In this document: piece by piece, positions 43,768 to 55,512 of the stretch | How the letters are laid out: each line of letters opens with the position of its first letter | How positions within the stretch are numbered: position 1 is the stretch's first letter | NCBI RefSeq assembly: GCF_014640615.1 | Contig: NZ_BMHH01000006.1 | Coordinates: forward strand, 124,001 to 188,000 | DNA from: Paramesorhizobium endophyticum | GTDB taxonomy: Bacteria; Pseudomonadota; Alphaproteobacteria; Rhizobiales; Rhizobiaceae | Length of the DNA stretch: 64,000 nucleotides | Direction: 5' to 3' | Notes under the pieces: generated by a model | What the model saw: the letters and a program-made list of their open reading frames with translations, nothing else | The model's database searches: none | Told to the model about the DNA's origin: nothing | Program-made: the position numbers and the translations under genes

Positions 43768-46494
<2,727 letters not shown>

Positions 46495-46839
46495 CACTGG
46501 TCCTTTCTTATCCGTTCAGCCGGTGATCCGGCGCTATCATAGGCTTTATTTATTCTCATAGAAACATTTGCAAGAAAAGTCGCCTCATTGGTTCTCCCGA
46601 ACCATGCGTACTTGTTCCGGCAAGCTCTGGACGCAAAGCCGAAGGACAGATAAGAGGGGTGCTGATTGATGTCAACGCTGGAGCATGGTGGAATTCCCTC
46701 CTAACTTGTATGTATTGCGTTCTGCAATGAAAAGTTGTTAGCGTGGCGCCGTAAAATGCGCTGTCATTTCAGATGCAAATACATTAGCAAAATTCCGCCG
46801 TATTCATGAAGCCGTAAGGCCCTCAAAGGAGTGACCCCA
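46495..46839. other. Divergent intergenic region secA / parvulin
   Basis: 345 bp shared by two divergent export-related genes. It is moderately AT-rich with stretches such as TTGTATGTATTGCG near 46707 that could be promoter parts. No RNA gene, hairpin of note or ORF supported. The parvulin gene has AAGGAG at 46826-46831. Confidence 0.35.
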
Positions 46840-47742
46840 ATGACATATTATAAGAAAGTCTTTTCCGCTCTCGCCGCGACCGCATTGATCGCATCCGTGA
46901 CCTATGGCGCGTCGGCGCAGGAAAAGGCGCCCGCTTCGGACCCGGCCAAGGTGCTCGCCACCGTCGACGGCCAGAAGATCACGCAGGGCGAGGTGGACCA
47001 GGCGTCGAGCGATCTCGACCCGCAATTCTCGCGCCTGCCGGAAGAGCAGCGTCGCCTTGCCGCGCTTGCCGCGCTCATCGACATCAAGGCGCTCGCCACG
47101 CAGGCCAAGGCTGCCAAGCTCGACCAGACCAAGGAATTCGCGCAGCGCATGGATTTCCTCAGGGACCGGGCGCTTCATAACGAATATTTCGAGAAGGAAA
47201 TCGTCAACAAGATTTCCGATGCCGATATCCGCGCCCGCTATGACAAGGAAATCGCCGCGACGCCGCCGCAGAACGAAGTGCGCGCCCGCCATATTTTGGT
47301 GAAGACCAAGGAAGAGGCTGAGGCGATCATCAAGAAGCTCGAGGGTGGCGCGAAGTTCGAGGACCTGGCGAAGGAAAGCTCCACCGATGGTTCGGCACAG
47401 AATGGCGGCGACCTCGGCTATTTCGCGCAAGGCCAGATGGTGCCTGAGTTCGAGAAGGCCGCCTTCGCGCTGGAGCCGGGCGCCTACACCAAGGAACCGG
47501 TGCAGACGCAGTTCGGCTTCCATGTGATCAAGCTGGAAGACAAGCGCGCCCAGCAGCCGCCGGCATTCGACCAGGTCAAGGAACAGGTGCGCTCGATCCT
47601 CATGCGCGAGCGCTATGTCGATCTCATGAAGAAGCTGCGCAGCGATATGAAGGTCAGCTATGCCGATCCTGATATCGAGAAGGCCATGAAGCAGGCGAGC
47701 GGCGAGCAACCGGCCCCGGCTGCGGAAACGCCGAAGAAGTAA
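46840..47742 (+). CDS. Periplasmic parvulin-type peptidyl-prolyl isomerase
   Basis: A 300-residue exported foldase. Start [27 protein letters not shown] at 46840 (ribosome site AAGGAG), giving a Sec signal peptide cleaved after ASA. A SurA/PrsA-like N-terminal helical region (about 30-135) is followed by the rotamase domain (about 140-240): [51 protein letters not shown], and [13 protein letters not shown], with the conserved parvulin histidines. The tail is Ala/Pro/Lys-rich. It assists folding of secreted or outer-membrane proteins and may act on the autotransporters of the same genome (inference). Confidence 0.95.
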   Translation: MTYYKKVFSALAATALIASVTYGASAQEKAPASDPAKVLATVDGQKITQGEVDQASSDLDPQFSRLPEEQRRLAALAALIDIKALATQAKAAKLDQTKEFAQRMDFLRDRALHNEYFEKEIVNKISDADIRARYDKEIAATPPQNEVRARHILVKTKEEAEAIIKKLEGGAKFEDLAKESSTDGSAQNGGDLGYFAQGQMVPEFEKAAFALEPGAYTKEPVQTQFGFHVIKLEDKRAQQPPAFDQVKEQVRSILMRERYVDLMKKLRSDMKVSYADPDIEKAMKQASGEQPAPAAETPKK

Positions 47743-47760
47743 TTTTGAGGTCGGTTCGCG

Positions 47761-47946
47761 CCCTCCTTCCCCCTTGCGGGGAAGGTGCCCGCGTTAGCGG
47801 GCGGATGGGGGTGGTAACGTTTGCGCTTGCTTCGAAGATCCTAGCGCAAACGTCACCACCCCCACCCGACCCTTCGGGCCACTTGCCGGGGCCGAGCCAC
47901 GGGTCTCGACCCGTCCTTCGGACCCCCGCAAGGGGGAGGGAGGGGG
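47761..47946. repeat. RIME-like mosaic palindromic element R2
   Basis: The same family as the element at 11309-11455 in inverted orientation: the left 54 bp are nearly identical to the reverse complement of that element's right half. The right arm shares GGCCCGAAGGGTC-type and GGGTGGGGGTGGT cores but carries an extra ~33 bp containing the GGGTCTCGACCC palindrome. It fills most of the gap between the parvulin gene and argJ. Confidence 0.8.
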
Positions 47947-47984
47947 CGAGCTGGAACAAACGCTTCACTATCCGAGGGGACCCC

Positions 47985-49226
47985 ATGTCGGCATCCGTTT
48001 CTCCACTTGCTCCGAAACATTATCCCGCGATGCCTGTCATCGAGGGAGTGCGTATCGCCACCGCCGGGGCTGGGATCAAATATAAGGGGCGCACGGATGT
48101 GCTGCTCCTCGTCTTCGACAGGGAAGCGGAGGCGGCGGGCGTGTTCACCCGCTCGAAATGCTCATCCGCGCCAGTCGATTTCTGCCGGCGGAACCTGCCG
48201 GGCGGCAAGGCGCGCGCGGTTGTCATCAATTCGGGCAATGCCAACGCCTTCACCGGGCGGAAGGGCCGTGACGCGACGGAGATGACCGCCGCTGCGGCTT
48301 CCGCGGCCGTCGGCTGCACGTCGGCAGAGGTTTTCCTTGCCTCGACGGGCGTGATCGGCGAGCCGCTCGACGCGGGCAAGTTTTCGCATCTCCTCGCCGG
48401 CATGGCGCGTGACGCGCAGGCCGACCGTTGGCTCGATGCGGCGAAAGCCATCATGACCACCGACACCTATCCGAAAGTGGCGACCGAGACGGTGCTGTTT
48501 GGCGGCGTGCCTGTCACGATCAATGGCATCGCCAAGGGAGCGGGCATGATCGCGCCCGACATGGCGACCATGCTCTCCTTCGTGGTGACCGACGCGCCGA
48601 TCAAGGCTCCCGTTCTGCAGGCGCTGCTGGAGCGTAGCGTGGGCGGAACGTTCAACTCTGTGACGGTCGATAGCGACACCTCGACCTCCGACACGCTGAT
48701 GCTGTTCTCGACCGGCAGCGCGGCTGAGCGCGGCGCGCCTGCCGTCACCGGGCTCGACGACGAGCGCCTTCCTGATTTCGCCAAAGCGCTCGGCCACGTG
48801 CTCCAATCGCTGGCCTTGCAGGTGGTGCGCGACGGCGAAGGCGCACGCAAGATGATTGAGGTTCGCGTGACGGGCGCCGAATCGGCAGCTTCCGCCAAGC
48901 GCGTCGCGCTTTCCATCGCCAATTCGCCGCTGGTGAAGACGGCGGTGGCGGGCGAGGACGCCAATTGGGGCCGCGTCGTCATGGCCGTGGGCAAGGCCGG
49001 GGAACCCGCCGACCGTGACCGGCTTTCGATCTGGTTCGGCGATATCCGCGTTGCGCATCAGGGCGAGCGCGATCCGGCCTATTCGGAAGCCGAGACCTCA
49101 GCCTATATGAAGCAAGAGGACATTGTCATCCGCGCCGATCTGGGCTTGGGCGAGGGCGAGGCGACGGTGTGGACCTGCGACCTCACCAAGGAATATGTGG
49201 CGATCAATGGCGATTACCGAAGCTGA
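47985..49226 (+). CDS. argJ: Bifunctional glutamate N-acetyltransferase / amino-acid acetyltransferase
   Basis: A 413-residue ArgJ that regenerates N-acetylglutamate by transfer from N-acetylornithine, and may make it from acetyl-CoA, in arginine synthesis. Start [17 protein letters not shown] at 47985 with GAGGGGA; the open frame upstream crosses the mosaic repeat and is not coding. The self-cleavage site is in PDMATMLSF, with nucleophilic Thr195 following Ala194; [14 protein letters not shown] is the family signature. The C-terminus [18 protein letters not shown] is typical. The proenzyme splits into alpha and beta chains. Confidence 0.97.
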   Translation: MSASVSPLAPKHYPAMPVIEGVRIATAGAGIKYKGRTDVLLLVFDREAEAAGVFTRSKCSSAPVDFCRRNLPGGKARAVVINSGNANAFTGRKGRDATEMTAAAASAAVGCTSAEVFLASTGVIGEPLDAGKFSHLLAGMARDAQADRWLDAAKAIMTTDTYPKVATETVLFGGVPVTINGIAKGAGMIAPDMATMLSFVVTDAPIKAPVLQALLERSVGGTFNSVTVDSDTSTSDTLMLFSTGSAAERGAPAVTGLDDERLPDFAKALGHVLQSLALQVVRDGEGARKMIEVRVTGAESAASAKRVALSIANSPLVKTAVAGEDANWGRVVMAVGKAGEPADRDRLSIWFGDIRVAHQGERDPAYSEAETSAYMKQEDIVIRADLGLGEGEATVWTCDLTKEYVAINGDYRS

Positions 49227-49227
49227 G

Positions 49228-49271
49228 GCATGTCTCCCAGAAGCGGAGACCGGTTTTGGGAAAAAGACATG
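49228..49271. repeat. Palindromic element P5 overlapping a gene start
   Basis: Arms GCATGTCT (49228-49235) and AGACATG (49265-49271) around a CCGGTTTTGGG core; same family, reverse orientation, as the right hairpin at 36087-36124. The start codon of the following gene (49269) is inside the right arm. Confidence 0.65.
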
Positions 49272-50027
49272 ATGCCCGGGCTTGCGACTGTCCGGCAGGT
49301 CGAGGCGGTCGGCTTTCGCGCGTGGCCCGCAGCCAATGTGCATTATGACGGCACCTGGGCAATCCGGGTGACGCCGGGGTTCCCTTCCCGGCGGCTGAAC
49401 TCCGTCAACGCTCTCGATCCCGCCGATATCAGCGACATTCCCGCCCGCGTCGCGCGCGCCTCGCAGCATTTGCGGGAGCATGGCAGGCGTCCGGCCTTCC
49501 GGCAGACGCCGCTGACCCCGCCGGAGCTTATCAATTATCTCGACGCCAAGGGCTGGGCATCCGGCAACGAGACATCGGTGATGATCGCTGATCTCTCGGC
49601 GATGAATCTTGAAGGAGCAATCGACCAACTGCCTTTGCGCGATATCGGGCGCTATGCCGACGCCTCGCTGAAAATCCATTGTCGCGAGGATGATCTACAG
49701 CCAGGATTTTTGCAGGTTCTGGGCGGTATCAAGCCGAACCGGGGCATGTTCGTGATCGAGGAGGAGGGCAGCCCGCTTGCCACCGCGCTTTGCGTGCAGG
49801 ATGGGGCGATGGCGGGCATCTTCGACGTGGCCACCGCCGAGGCAAGCCGCCGGCGCGGCCATGCGCGCGCCATTGTCGCCTCCGCGTTCAAATGGGCGCG
49901 CAAGAACGGCGCCAAGACCGCCTGGCTGCAGGTCGAGGCGGACAATGCTCCTGGGCGTGCGCTCTATGAAGGCTTCGGCTTCAGGGAAATCTATCGCTAC
50001 ATTTATCGTGAAAGCCCGGAAGCATGA
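49269..50027 (+). CDS. GNAT family acetyltransferase next to mutT
   Basis: A 252-residue protein with a C-terminal GNAT domain: GMFVIEEEGSPLATALCVQDGAMAGIFDVATAEASRRRGHARAIVASAFKWARKNGAKTAWLQVEADN, containing the acetyl-CoA motif R-R-R-G-H-A, then ALYEGFGFREIYRYIYR. The N-terminal half (to residue 130) is a second, weaker GNAT-like half. ATG at 49269 or 49272. Substrate unknown. It overlaps mutT by 4 bp (ATGA). Confidence 0.88.
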   Translation: MMPGLATVRQVEAVGFRAWPAANVHYDGTWAIRVTPGFPSRRLNSVNALDPADISDIPARVARASQHLREHGRRPAFRQTPLTPPELINYLDAKGWASGNETSVMIADLSAMNLEGAIDQLPLRDIGRYADASLKIHCREDDLQPGFLQVLGGIKPNRGMFVIEEEGSPLATALCVQDGAMAGIFDVATAEASRRRGHARAIVASAFKWARKNGAKTAWLQVEADNAPGRALYEGFGFREIYRYIYRESPEA

Positions 50028-50443
50028 AGGAAGAGAACCCCACACGCCCGATTCTCCTCGTTGCCGCCTGCGCGCTCATCGATACCGATGGCCGGGTGCT
50101 TCTGACGCAGCGCCCAGAGGGCAAGCCGCTTGCCGGGCTCTGGGAATTTCCGGGCGGCAAGGTGGAGCCGGGCGAGACGCCCGAGGAAACGCTGATCCGA
50201 GAGCTTGCGGAAGAGATTGGCATCGTGACCAAGCCCACCTGCCTCGCCCCGCTCACCTTCGCGAGCCATGCTTACGAGAATTTCCATCTGCTGATGCCGC
50301 TCTATGTCTGCCGCCGTTATGAGGGAATCGCGCGTCCTCTCGAAGGCCAGCAGCTGAAATGGGTTCGCCCGGTGAACCTGCGCGACTATCCGATGCCGCC
50401 GGCGGACGAGCCGCTCATTCCCTTTCTCATCGACCTTTTATGA
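50024..50443 (+). CDS. mutT: 8-oxo-dGTP diphosphatase MutT
   Basis: A 139-residue NUDIX enzyme that removes 8-oxo-dGTP from the nucleotide pool. Start MKEENPTRPILLVAACALI; RPEGKPLAGLWEFPGGKVEPGETPEETLIRELAEEIGI holds the full NUDIX box GGKVEPGETPEETLIRELAEEIGI (shown here in two parts only: G-x5-E, then R-E-L-x-E-E-x-G-I) and the MutT-specific K-P-L-x-G-x-W-E-F-P-G-G-K lead-in. Length fits MutT. Translationally coupled to the upstream GNAT. Confidence 0.93.
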   Translation: MKEENPTRPILLVAACALIDTDGRVLLTQRPEGKPLAGLWEFPGGKVEPGETPEETLIRELAEEIGIVTKPTCLAPLTFASHAYENFHLLMPLYVCRRYEGIARPLEGQQLKWVRPVNLRDYPMPPADEPLIPFLIDLL

Positions 50444-50520
50444 TGCGTTAACCCAACGGTTTAAACGATCCTTCACCTCGATCTGGCAAATCTGGAACCG
50501 GGCGGGACCGGAGTTTTCAG

Positions 50521-50847
50521 ATGAGTTTTGACGATCGTTCCTTCAAAAAGAATTATAGCGGCTATTATTCCAAGCCCATGGCGGAAGCGCGTTCGGGCGC
50601 ATTGCGGGTTGCGCTGCTGTTCGGTTCGGCGGTGATCGCGCTGGCGCTGATCCTGGTGCCGGTCCTCAACAACCGCCCCAACAATGATGTCGTGACGCAA
50701 TCGCTGTTTCCGACTGGGGTCGATACGATGGCGACCGGATCGATCCGCAATTCGCAGGGCTACACCGTGCGCAGAAGCGTGCTCCAGCCGACGCCCGATG
50801 CGGTGTGCATCATTCATCAGGACGGAACGAAGAAGGGCGCTTGCTAG
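50521..50847 (+). CDS. Conserved single-pass membrane protein
   Basis: A 108-residue protein: MSFDDRSFKKNYSGYYSKPM (basic, cytosolic), a membrane segment ALRVALLFGSAVIALALILVPVL (about 27-49), then a periplasmic tail with two cysteines (VCIIHQDGTKKGAC). Looks like a Rhizobiales-specific small membrane protein; no function known to me. The start follows a run without a clear Shine-Dalgarno (GGAGTTTTCAG at 50510-50520 is plausible). Confidence 0.82.
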   Translation: MSFDDRSFKKNYSGYYSKPMAEARSGALRVALLFGSAVIALALILVPVLNNRPNNDVVTQSLFPTGVDTMATGSIRNSQGYTVRRSVLQPTPDAVCIIHQDGTKKGAC

Positions 50848-51728
50848 GACTTGTTCTCCGCCGCTTTCAGCGCCTCGGCCAGTGAGGCCTTGGCGGAGCC
50901 GGGCTTCAAGGGCTGCTGCTGCGAGGCGTGCGGAGCCCAGCCGGACATCCAGATCAATGAGAAGGTGGCGCGGATGCGGCCGTCGGGGTCGCTGAAGCGT
51001 TCGGCATAGATCTCAGCCGCGCGGGCGAAGAAGCGGCGGGTGAGCGGCTTGCGCGAGCGTCCGGCGAGGCTGTTTTGCATCCCCATGGCTCGCAAATCCC
51101 TTATCAGCGCGAACATGTGATCGTAGCGCACAGTGAAGCTTTCGACATCGGTGACGGGCAGCGCAAAACCCGCCCGTTGCAGGAGCGCGCCCACATCGCG
51201 CACATCGGCAAAGGGCGCGACGCGGGGCGATGCGCCGCCGGTCAGTTCCGCTTCCGCCGCCAGCAAGCTTTCGCGCAATTCGCCCAGCGTGCCGCCGCCC
51301 GCCATCGCACCGAGGAAAAGCCCGTCCGGCTTCAGCGCATGGCGAATCTGGAAAAGGGCGCCGGGCGTGTCGTTGGTAAGTTGTAGCGACAGGAGCGAGA
51401 CGATCAGGTCGGCGCTGGCGGGGCCGAGCGGCAGCGCTTCGTCATCGGCGATGATGCCAGGGTGGGACGTGCGCAGAAAGGTTCGATCCTGCTCGATGCG
51501 GAGGATCGTTTCAGCCTTGCCGGAGCGCTCGATGGCTTCGGCGCCAAGACCGGTATGGCCGCCGAGGTCGATAGCCACGGGAAATCTGCGTTCCACTGTG
51601 GTCAGACGGTCTTCGAGATCGTCCGCCGCCCGCGCCAGCAGGAAATCATCGCCCGGCGCGAATTTCGCCATGGCGCGCTTGCGGTGCGTCTGGATGAGCT
51701 TGCGGTCGAACAGGCCGTTTTCCTGCAT
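50844..51728 (-). CDS. SAM-dependent methyltransferase, NDUFAF5/BioC-like
   Basis: A 294-residue methyltransferase: MQENGLFDRKLIQTHRKRAMAKFAPGDDFLLARAADDLEDRL is the family opening, AIDLGGHTGLGAEAI is motif I (SAM binding), SADLIVSLLSLQLTNDTPGALFQIRHALKPDGLFLGAMAGGGTLGELRESL covers motifs II-III. The opening and the G-G-G-T-L-x-E-L-R stretch match mitochondrial NDUFAF5 and its alphaproteobacterial relatives; substrate here not proven. Convergent end overlap of 4 bp with the membrane-protein gene. Confidence 0.88.
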   Translation of the reverse strand: MQENGLFDRKLIQTHRKRAMAKFAPGDDFLLARAADDLEDRLTTVERRFPVAIDLGGHTGLGAEAIERSGKAETILRIEQDRTFLRTSHPGIIADDEALPLGPASADLIVSLLSLQLTNDTPGALFQIRHALKPDGLFLGAMAGGGTLGELRESLLAAEAELTGGASPRVAPFADVRDVGALLQRAGFALPVTDVESFTVRYDHMFALIRDLRAMGMQNSLAGRSRKPLTRRFFARAAEIYAERFSDPDGRIRATFSLIWMSGWAPHASQQQPLKPGSAKASLAEALKAAENKS

Positions 51729-51810
51729 GGATCGCGCCTTTTCCTTCCCTGCCTGTTCCGGCATGATATGCTTTGCGAAGCCTAAATGCGTCCGAACGGG
51801 GGCAATTGCA

Positions 51811-52578
51811 ATGGATGAAAAGGGGCAAAGCCGTGCAGCCGGGATGCGCGCGATCACAAATTGGGTGGTTCAGACGACGGCGAGCGTGCTCTTTCCTGCG
51901 CAATGCGCCGGTTGCGGGCGGGCAGTAGCCAATCCCGGCACGCTGTGCGGGCGGTGCTGGCCGCGTTTGCGCTTCATCGAGCGACCATATTGCGCGGTGA
52001 TGGGGACGCCCTTTTCGCACGATCTGGGCGATAATTTCCTTTCAGCCGAGGCCATTGCTGATCCGCCGCCTTTCCGAAGGGCGCGGGCCGCGGTTATGCA
52101 TGACGGCGTTCCGCAACGGATGGTCGTCGGCCTCAAATATCATGACCAGACAAATCTTGCGCCCTGGATGGCGCGGTGGATGCTACGGGCCGGAAGCGAG
52201 CTTTTCGCGGATTGCGATGTTGTCATACCGGTTCCCCTCCATCGCTACCGCCTGTGGTCGCGGCGCTTCAACCAGGCGGCGGAGCTCGCTCGCGCGCTTG
52301 CGCGAGAGTCTGGCAAGCCATTCGAGCCGGAAGCGCTACGCCGCGTCAAGCGTACCCGCCAGCAGGTGGGTCTTCCCGCTACCGAGCGCCAACGCAATGT
52401 GAGCGGCGCATTCCGCGTGCCGCCGGAGCATGAAATCAAGGTGCGAGGTCGAAACGTCCTGCTGATCGATGATGTATACACCACCGGCGCCACTGTGAAG
52501 GCGGCAACGCGAGCGCTGCTGCGCGCCGATGCGGCGGCGGTGGATGTGCTGACGTTTAGCCGGGTATTAAATGAGTGA
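51811..52578 (+). CDS. ComF family phosphoribosyltransferase-like protein
   Basis: A 255-residue ComF protein: an N-terminal zinc-finger-like double CxxC (CAGCGR at about 31-36; CGRCWPRL at about 45-52), then a phosphoribosyltransferase fold ending in VLLIDDVYTTGATVKAATRAL, the PRPP-binding signature. In naturally competent bacteria ComF helps process incoming DNA; in others its role is unclear. Start MDEKGQSRAAGMRAITNW at 51811; a much longer open frame upstream is antisense to the methyltransferase gene. The two genes are divergent. Confidence 0.92.
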   Translation: MDEKGQSRAAGMRAITNWVVQTTASVLFPAQCAGCGRAVANPGTLCGRCWPRLRFIERPYCAVMGTPFSHDLGDNFLSAEAIADPPPFRRARAAVMHDGVPQRMVVGLKYHDQTNLAPWMARWMLRAGSELFADCDVVIPVPLHRYRLWSRRFNQAAELARALARESGKPFEPEALRRVKRTRQQVGLPATERQRNVSGAFRVPPEHEIKVRGRNVLLIDDVYTTGATVKAATRALLRADAAAVDVLTFSRVLNE

Positions 52579-52682
52579 GTGGATGGGAACGAACACTCGT
52601 CGTCCTCGTCCTTGTGGTGAGGATGCCATCACTGCAAAGCCGCGCCAGAATAAGACATGTCGTTGAATCGCACCCGCAGTAG

Positions 52683-52705
52683 ATCCTCGCCACGAGGGCG
52701 AGGAT
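52683..52705 (-). terminator. Possible terminator of the dapF-gloB operon
   Basis: Perfect 9 bp stem ATCCTCGCC/GGCGAGGAT (52683-52691 with 52697-52705), 18 bp past the gloB stop; no T tract, so it may be only a repeat remnant. Confidence 0.4.
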
Positions 52706-52722
52706 GACGGAGAGGCAGGATC

Positions 52723-53508
52723 TCAGAAATGATCCTTCCGCTTGCGGATTTCCGCAAAGATCTCCTCATTACTGGCATTCTGCATCCCCAGCCTTACGCG
52801 GATTCCCTGATCGTGCCAGCGCAGGAAGGGGTTGGTGGCCATTTCGAGGGCGATGGTGGTGGGAAGGGTCGGCTTGCCGGCTTCGCGCAGGCGGGTGATT
52901 TCCTTTGCGCGCTCCTTCAGCGCCGGGTTTTCCGGATCGATGGTGAGGGCGAAGCGGGCGTTGCTCTCGGTATATTCATGGCCGCAATAAACCGCCGTCT
53001 CGCCAGGCAGCGCCACGAGACGGGAGAGTGAGCGGAACATGGTCGCCGGGGTGCCTTCGAAAAGCCGGCCGCAGCCCAGCGCGAACAGCGTGTCGCCCGT
53101 GAAGACCACCTTGGCCTGTGGGAGATAATAGGAAACCTCGCCCGCCGTATGACCGGGGGTTTCGATCACCTCCACGTCGAAGCGGCCGAACTGGAAACGG
53201 TCGCCATGGGAAACGGTGCGGTCGATGCCGGGAATCTTGTCCTTCTCCGCTTCCGGACCGGTGATCGTCAGGCCGAACTTGGCTTTGAGGGCCAGGTTGG
53301 CTTCGACATGGTCGATGTGGTGGTGGGTGGTGTAGATCTCGTCCAGCGTCCAGCCGCGCCGTTTCAGGGCAGCCAGAACAGCCGTTTCTTCCGGCGCGTC
53401 GATGGCGGCGGTGAGGCCGCTTTCGGGGTCGTGGATCAGCACGCCGAAATTGTCGCTGCGGCAGCTGAATTGCTCGATTTCGAGTGGCGGTAGTGGAGCT
53501 ATGGGCAT
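52723..53508 (-). CDS. gloB: Hydroxyacylglutathione hydrolase (glyoxalase II)
   Basis: A 261-residue metallo-beta-lactamase-fold enzyme that hydrolyses S-lactoylglutathione in methylglyoxal detoxification. The metal site is THHHIDH (about 60-66, the HxHxDH motif), with ETPGHTAGEV, FTGDTLFALGCGRLFEGTP and YCGHEYTESNARFAL; these last two are diagnostic of GloB. The C-terminal glutathione-binding part NPFLRWHDQGIRVRL is present. Length is standard. It overlaps yciB by one base (TAATG) as the last gene of the operon. Confidence 0.96.
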   Translation of the reverse strand: MPIAPLPPLEIEQFSCRSDNFGVLIHDPESGLTAAIDAPEETAVLAALKRRGWTLDEIYTTHHHIDHVEANLALKAKFGLTITGPEAEKDKIPGIDRTVSHGDRFQFGRFDVEVIETPGHTAGEVSYYLPQAKVVFTGDTLFALGCGRLFEGTPATMFRSLSRLVALPGETAVYCGHEYTESNARFALTIDPENPALKERAKEITRLREAGKPTLPTTIALEMATNPFLRWHDQGIRVRLGMQNASNEEIFAEIRKRKDHF

Positions 53509-54176
53509 TATTTCTTCTCCGGGGCAGCTTCTAGAGAATGTTTCATGATGAGCGGCATCTGGGAAAGCGTGAAAATCACGGTGATGGGCATGATGCCCCA
53601 GACCTTGAAGGCAACCCAGGTATCGGTGGAAAAATTGCGCCACACCACCTCGTTGAGGACGGCGAGCAGCAGGAAGAACAGGCCCCAGCGGAAGGTGAGC
53701 TTGCGCCAGCCTTCCGCGTCGAGCTTGAAAGCCTGATCGAAGACATAGCCGAGCAGGGATTTGCCGAAGACGAGGCCGCCCAGGAGCACGACGCCGAAGA
53801 GGCCGTTGATGATGGTCGGCTTCATCTTGATGAAGGTGTCGTTGTGGAGCCACAGCGTCAGCGTGCCGAAGACGAGGACGACGACGCCCGATACGAGCGG
53901 CATGATCGGCAGGGTGCGCGTCATCGCCCATGAGACGGTGAGCGCGATCACCGTCGCGGCCATGAAGAGAGCAGTGGCGAGAAAGATCGGCCCGCCGAAA
54001 AGCCCAAGGGACGGAAAGCGCTCAAGCAGCCATTCCCCGCGCGAATTGGCGAAGAAGAAGACGAGCAGCGGACCAAGCTCCAGCGCCAGTTTCAGGAGCG
54101 GCGGCACTTCCTTGCGAATAGGGTCCGACGCGGCTGCCGGGTCGGAGGGATCGCGTTCGAAAATCGGATGTTCCAT
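53508..54176 (-). CDS. yciB: Inner-membrane septation-type protein YciB/IspZ
   Basis: A 222-residue integral membrane protein: [78 protein letters not shown], then [40 protein letters not shown]. The motif [12 protein letters not shown] is the family hallmark. Five or six membrane segments. Associated with cell envelope and septation in other bacteria. Immediately abuts ftsY (no gap). Confidence 0.95.
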   Translation of the reverse strand: MEHPIFERDPSDPAAASDPIRKEVPPLLKLALELGPLLVFFFANSRGEWLLERFPSLGLFGGPIFLATALFMAATVIALTVSWAMTRTLPIMPLVSGVVVLVFGTLTLWLHNDTFIKMKPTIINGLFGVVLLGGLVFGKSLLGYVFDQAFKLDAEGWRKLTFRWGLFFLLLAVLNEVVWRNFSTDTWVAFKVWGIMPITVIFTLSQMPLIMKHSLEAAPEKK

Positions 54177-55487
54177 TCATGCCACTCCTGCGATTGCGCG
54201 GGCGAAATCATTCGCGGCGAAGGGTTCGAGGTCGTCGATGCCCTCGCCGACGCCGATGAAATAGACCGGCAGCTTGTGGCGGGCTGCGATGGCGACAAGG
54301 ATGCCGCCGCGCGCCGTGCCGTCGAGCTTGGTCATGACGAGGCCGTTGACGCCAGCGATATTCTTGAAAATCTCCACCTGGTTCATGGCGTTCTGCCCGG
54401 TGGTGGCGTCGAGGGTCTGAAGCACCGTATGCGGCGCTTCCGGGTCGTTCTTACCGAGAACGCGGACGATCTTGGCAAGTTCATCCATCAGTTCGGTCTT
54501 GTTCTGCAAGCGCCCGGCGGTGTCGATGATGAGCACATCGCTGCCCGCGGCCTTCGCCTTTTCCCATGCATCATAGGCAAGGCCGGCGGCATCGGCGCCG
54601 AGCCTGGAGGAGACGACCGGCGCGCCGGTGCGCTCGCCCCAGATGTGGAGCTGCTCGATCGCGGCGGCGCGGAAGGTGTCGCCCGCCGCCAGCATCACTT
54701 TGAGCCCGCCCGCTGTGAGCTTTGCCGCCAGCTTGCCGATGGTGGTGGTCTTGCCGGTGCCGTTGACGCCGACGACCAGAATTACATGGGGCTTGTGGGA
54801 GAGGTCGAGTTCCAGGGGCTTCGCGACCGGGGCCAGCACCTTCTCGATCTCCGCGCTCATGATGGCGCGCACTTCGTCCGTGGCGATGTCCTTGCCGTAG
54901 CGTCCGGAAGCCAACGCGTCGGTGATGCGCGTCGCGGTCTCTAAGCCAAGGTCGGCCTGGATCAGTACGTCTTCCAGATCCTGCAGCGTATCTTCGTCCA
55001 GCTTGCGCTTGGTGAAGATGCCGCCGATGGAATCGCCCAATTGCTGCGAGGAGCGCGACAGGCCCTTGCGCAGGCGCTGAACCCAAGTGCCCTTCTTTTC
55101 CGGCTCGGGGGCGGGGGCTTCTTCCTCGTCGCGTGCTTCGACCGCCTTGCCGACCGCGACCTTTTTCGGTTGCGGCTTTTGCGGGGCGGGCTCGAGGATG
55201 AATTCTTCCCCGGTGGACGGCGTTTCCGGTAGAGGCGCGGCAGGGGACGGCTCGACGGCAGGGGGCGCGTCGATGGTGATTTCGAATTCGGTGACCGGCG
55301 CTTCTTCAGCCTCGGCGAGAGGCTGTTGAGCCTCCTCCTCGAAGGCTTCTTGCGGCGCTATTTCCTCGGCAGCCTGCGCCGCCGCGACCTCTTCAGGCGC
55401 ATCCGCGTTCGGCGCCTCTTCGACCGGCGTTTCCTCGACCTTTTTTTTGCCGAAGGAAAAGATCTTCTTGATGAATCCGATAGCCAT
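54177..55487 (-). CDS. ftsY: Signal recognition particle receptor FtsY
   Basis: A 436-residue SRP receptor GTPase at the inner membrane. The N-terminus MAIGFIKKIFSFGKKK is a membrane-binding amphipathic stretch, followed by a long acidic/proline-rich domain (about 17-140). The NG domain has VVGVNGTGKTTTIGKLAAKLT (G1), ADTFRAAAIEQL-type AGDTFRAAAIEQL, IDTAGRLQNKTELMDEL (G3), and TKLDGTARGG (G4 region). With the SRP54 protein (not in window) it targets ribosomes to the membrane. Third gene of the dapF-mtaB-ftsY-yciB-gloB operon. Confidence 0.98.
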   Translation of the reverse strand: MAIGFIKKIFSFGKKKVEETPVEEAPNADAPEEVAAAQAAEEIAPQEAFEEEAQQPLAEAEEAPVTEFEITIDAPPAVEPSPAAPLPETPSTGEEFILEPAPQKPQPKKVAVGKAVEARDEEEAPAPEPEKKGTWVQRLRKGLSRSSQQLGDSIGGIFTKRKLDEDTLQDLEDVLIQADLGLETATRITDALASGRYGKDIATDEVRAIMSAEIEKVLAPVAKPLELDLSHKPHVILVVGVNGTGKTTTIGKLAAKLTAGGLKVMLAAGDTFRAAAIEQLHIWGERTGAPVVSSRLGADAAGLAYDAWEKAKAAGSDVLIIDTAGRLQNKTELMDELAKIVRVLGKNDPEAPHTVLQTLDATTGQNAMNQVEIFKNIAGVNGLVMTKLDGTARGGILVAIAARHKLPVYFIGVGEGIDDLEPFAANDFARAIAGVA

Positions 55488-55512
55488 CTAGGGTTAGGAC
55501 CTGTTCAATCTA

